A stretch of DNA of 10,060 bases from CAYLLT01 sp964591605 (GTDB taxonomy: Bacteria; Planctomycetota; Phycisphaerae; UBA1845; PWPN01), in contig CAZQEN010000294.1 in NCBI GenBank assembly GCA_964591605.1, forward strand, positions 1-10,060. The letters are read 5' to 3'. The first letter of the stretch is position 1. Each line of letters starts with the position of its first letter. The notes under the pieces were generated by a model, which worked only from the letters and a program-made list of their open reading frames with translations, ran no database searches and had not been told where the DNA came from. This document shows, piece after piece, positions 7,395 to 10,060 of the stretch. The position numbers and the translations under genes were made by a program.

Positions 7395-10060
7395 ATGTCA
7401 GCCGAACTCTTTCAATCAGTCCGCAGAAACGGCCGAGGCGACTCCCGATGCAGGTGGAAGCAGGAAGTGATCGCTTTGGCCCTGGTCGTCGGCTGCGGCG
7501 TGGTCGCACGGCCAGTGAATGCATCTTGTTCTCGAACGATCGTCGGCCGCCACATCTTCTACAACAACTCGTTCTACGACACGGCGTCGACCGCGTGCAA
7601 CAACACGTTCAATGGCGGCCAGCCCTGCAACGACAATTCGGCGGTCCCATCGCGGATTGTCGCCCTGTTGCCAGGCTGGGCTCCGCTGATTCCGTCTCCG
7701 CCACCCAATGCGGACCAGGTGAACTACATCAGCTACACCAAGGGCATCAACGGCATCATGGTGGATGTCCAGTATGTGGTTTGTGCCGCTCTGCCGGCGG
7801 GTGCTCTGACCGCCCCGCAGATTGCCTCGACGTTCGAGTTTGTTGAGAGCACCAACCAAACACTGACCGGTGGCTTTACCGGTCTGGTTCGGGTGCCGAC
7901 CAGCGTGACGGTTGCTCCGCATCCGACGCTGCCCCACACCGACCGTGTCACGATCATCTTCGCGGACAACACCAGCACCAATCACCGCTGGCTGCGGACG
8001 CGCGTGCTGACGGGAGGAGCGATCGATCAATTGGAATGCGAGGATGTGTTCTACTTCGGCTTGGCCAAGGCCGAAGGCGTGAGCGTGGTCGGAACAAGTG
8101 CGCTGGTCGATTGTGATGATCAGAACGCTCCGATAATCGAATGTGGCAGTCCGCCGTCACCATGCAACGGTCACACCGAATTGAACCGCGCGCCAATCAA
8201 CGATTCGTATGATTACAACCGTGACTCCCTCGTGGACGAAACCGATGTGGAAGCTGCGAAACAGAACAGTAGATCGGAGTACACTTGTCTCCAGTTGACC
8301 GGCGTAGCCGAGCCTTCGTCTTGTCTCTATCCTCCGTGTCTATGCTATCCGCTGCCCCCACCGCCTCCTCCTCCACCCCCGCAGCCCCCGGGGCCCCCGC
8401 CGCCGGCTTGCGCCGCTACGCTGTGTGACGATGCTCAGTCGTGCCCGGAGGCCTGTTTCGGGCCTGAAACCATGCCGCTCGAACTCCCCTTTAGCATATA
8501 CAATCCGTATGACTGCGAGAAAACGTTTCATGTCATCTTATCCTCCGATGATCCGCTGCTCGCCTTTCCGAGTCAACCAGGCGAGATCGATATCGGGGCA
8601 GGACTGACGTATGAGGACACCGTCGAGGCGATTCTCGAACCGGGGACTCCCGCTTCCTCGTCAATCGAGGTCACCATCTCCGTCCACGACTGGGAGGGAA
8701 ACGAGTGCAGCAGAACATCAGTGGACTTGGCGGTAGCCAGAGACGACGATGAGGATGAATTCGGAAACTCGTGCGACAACTGCCCTGACATGCATAACCC
8801 CAGCCAGACAGACTTCGACGGAGACGGACGGGGCGACCCGTGCGACCCGTGCCCGGACGATCCCTTTAACAACTGCCCGACCGCCCACCCTGAACTTTAT
8901 GAGCATCTCAACAAGTGCCCCAACGATAAGTCCGACGATATTGACCCCGTCTACTTTTTCAACGGTGAATTCTACCTTGAAGAAGAGGACCTGCGCGTTC
9001 CAGGCCGGGGTTTCGATTTCGTCTGGGCACGGAAGTACCGGTCGAAGGTGATCTTCGACTCTTACCTGGCGAAGGGGTGGGATTACTCGTACAGCATGGT
9101 CATCCGAGATGGCCCGGGTGGCGGGATCGAGGTCTTCGATGGCAACACGCGCCGCGACAACTTTCTTCCGGCCGGGACTGACCGATGGGAGATGAATGGG
9201 TACTTCCGCGTTCTGACCAAGGATGGGCCGGGGACGGACGCGACGTATACGCTCACGTTCGAGGACACCGGGAAGCAGGTCTTTTTCAGCCCGCACGACA
9301 CCAGCCTTCCCACGCGACAGCGCGGGCGGATCAAAGAGATTGTGAACCACAACGGCAACACGATGACGTTCGAGTACGACCCGGCCACCGGCCTCAACAC
9401 CGGCATCATTGACACGCTCGGCCGGCATTACACGATCACGTACCGGGCGCCGCTAAACGGTTACCACTTCATCCAGAGCGTGACGGCCGACTTCACCGGT
9501 CAGACCGTGACCTACGAGCATTACGAGGACGAAGACCCCTACGGCATGTGGGGTGATCTCAAGTCGGTGACGACGCCGGCGGTCAGCGGCACGCCCCATG
9601 GCAATGACTTTCCCGCTGGCAAGAAGACGATCTACACTTACTCCGTCGTCGCCCATGACGCAGATGAGCAGGAGAAGCTGCGCCTGGGTCACAACCTGCT
9701 GACCATCACTGACCCGAAGGAACAGGTGTACCTGCGTAATATCTATGCCGCCACAAGGAGTGTTGGGGATTTAAACTACGACCGCATCATACGCCAGGTC
9801 TGGGGCGAGGAAGGCGACATCATTGACCTGGTTTACGTTCCGCAGACGCCGCAGCCCGACGACCAGCAGCCCGGCTTCAACAACGGGGCGGTCATCAAGA
9901 CGATCCTGAATGACCGCGAAGGCAATGTGAAGGAGTTCTTCTACAACGAAAAGAACGAAGGCGTGCTGCAGCGGGAGTACACGGGCCGGGCGAATCCCGA
10001 CGAGCCGACGACTGAGACGAGCAACCGCCCCACGGGAAAACTGCGAAGCGACCCTCAGGT
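7395..10060 (+). CDS. Large secreted RHS/YD-repeat protein with dockerin-like and TSP3 modules (3' end beyond window)
   Basis: The frame is open from ATG 7395 to the window edge (888 codons). GAGG at 7383-7386 gives an 8-base spacing. A hydrophobic segment at residues 30-44 (LALVVGCGVVARPVNAS) with a long basic leader should direct export. Modules in order: (a) residues about 51-260, a domain opening GRHIFYNNSFYD, with YTKGINGIMVDVQYV and EDVFYFGLAKAEG, of a type I associate with planctomycete exported proteins; (b) residues 273-284, a dockerin-like calcium loop D-x-N-x-D-x-x-V-D-x-x-D; (c) a Cys- and Pro-rich linker, about 306-355, including a polyproline run at 319-338; (d) a beta-rich stretch; (e) thrombospondin type-3 repeats at 450-495 (SCDNCPD, DFDGDGRGDPCDPC); (f) from residue 515 the RHS N-terminal domain of the DUF6531 type (FNGEFYLEEEDLRVPGRG), followed by diverged YD-type repeats such as GRIKEIVNHNGNTMTFEYD. 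RHS proteins build a beta-cocoon shell, often around a C-terminal toxin. That end, and any immunity gene, are not visible. Confidence 0.87.
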   Translation, partial: MSAELFQSVRRNGRGDSRCRWKQEVIALALVVGCGVVARPVNASCSRTIVGRHIFYNNSFYDTASTACNNTFNGGQPCNDNSAVPSRIVALLPGWAPLIPSPPPNADQVNYISYTKGINGIMVDVQYVVCAALPAGALTAPQIASTFEFVESTNQTLTGGFTGLVRVPTSVTVAPHPTLPHTDRVTIIFADNTSTNHRWLRTRVLTGGAIDQLECEDVFYFGLAKAEGVSVVGTSALVDCDDQNAPIIECGSPPSPCNGHTELNRAPINDSYDYNRDSLVDETDVEAAKQNSRSEYTCLQLTGVAEPSSCLYPPCLCYPLPPPPPPPPPQPPGPPPPACAATLCDDAQSCPEACFGPETMPLELPFSIYNPYDCEKTFHVILSSDDPLLAFPSQPGEIDIGAGLTYEDTVEAILEPGTPASSSIEVTISVHDWEGNECSRTSVDLAVARDDDEDEFGNSCDNCPDMHNPSQTDFDGDGRGDPCDPCPDDPFNNCPTAHPELYEHLNKCPNDKSDDIDPVYFFNGEFYLEEEDLRVPGRGFDFVWARKYRSKVIFDSYLAKGWDYSYSMVIRDGPGGGIEVFDGNTRRDNFLPAGTDRWEMNGYFRVLTKDGPGTDATYTLTFEDTGKQVFFSPHDTSLPTRQRGRIKEIVNHNGNTMTFEYDPATGLNTGIIDTLGRHYTITYRAPLNGYHFIQSVTADFTGQTVTYEHYEDEDPYGMWGDLKSVTTPAVSGTPHGNDFPAGKKTIYTYSVVAHDADEQEKLRLGHNLLTITDPKEQVYLRNIYAATRSVGDLNYDRIIRQVWGEEGDIIDLVYVPQTPQPDDQQPGFNNGAVIKTILNDREGNVKEFFYNEKNEGVLQREYTGRANPDEPTTETSNRPTGKLRSDPQ

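Noticed and set aside
6706..7524. A minus-strand open frame of 272 codons
   Set aside because: It is the shadow of the TSP3 gene and the start of the RHS gene, both of which have export signals and recognisable repeats on the plus strand.
8718..9428. A minus-strand open frame of 236 codons with Val/Ala-rich sequence
   Set aside because: It is antisense to the TSP3 and RHS N-terminal regions, where the plus-strand frame matches known modules.

Overview
The window looks like a chromosomal segment of a high-GC planctomycete or a close relative. The main evidence is in the 3' half. The gene starting at 7395 opens with a secreted domain carrying a GRHIFYNNS-type motif, followed by a dockerin-like calcium loop (DYNRDSLVDETD). 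I remember this pairing as typical of planctomycete extracellular proteins. Tat-exported glycoside hydrolases and thrombospondin-type-3 calcium repeats fit the same picture. The assignment rests on recognition by eye, not on a search.

Layout. (1) Positions 1-2887, minus strand: a two-gene unit. A small tandem ACT-domain protein (2887 to 2462) is followed after 38 bases by a large Tat-exported GH95-like glycoside hydrolase (2423 to beyond the window edge). (2) Positions 2888-4125: about 1.2 kb without a convincing protein gene, holding a minus-strand tRNA-Arg(ACG) at 3380-3453 and a strongly C-rich stretch whose minus strand could form a G-quadruplex. (3) Positions 4126-10060, plus strand: a divergent cluster of three exported-protein genes. 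It starts with a plausible sigma-70-type promoter (4126-4153) and a leader of about 200 bases that ends in a stable hairpin. The genes are a TPR-repeat protein (4398-5861), a secreted protein with thrombospondin-type-3 repeats (5851-7299, overlapping the first gene and preceded by a near-perfect Shine-Dalgarno), and the first 888 codons of a giant RHS/YD-repeat protein (7395 to beyond the window edge).

How the parts may work together. The plus-strand genes look like one transcription unit whose products all leave the cytoplasm. I infer that the TPR protein acts as an envelope scaffold, the middle protein as a calcium-stabilised partner, and the RHS protein as a large surface or secreted shell protein. 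The RHS C-terminus, where a toxin or other payload would sit, is outside the window, so function cannot be settled here. On the minus strand, the hydrolase presumably trims fucose or related sugars from polysaccharides outside the cytoplasm. The ACT protein is probably a small-molecule-binding regulator, and its link to the hydrolase is only positional.

The two largest genes (1-2423 minus and 7395-10060 plus) both run off the window. They were read by direct translation and remain open throughout. No CRISPR array, insertion sequence, integrase, rRNA or prophage gene was seen.
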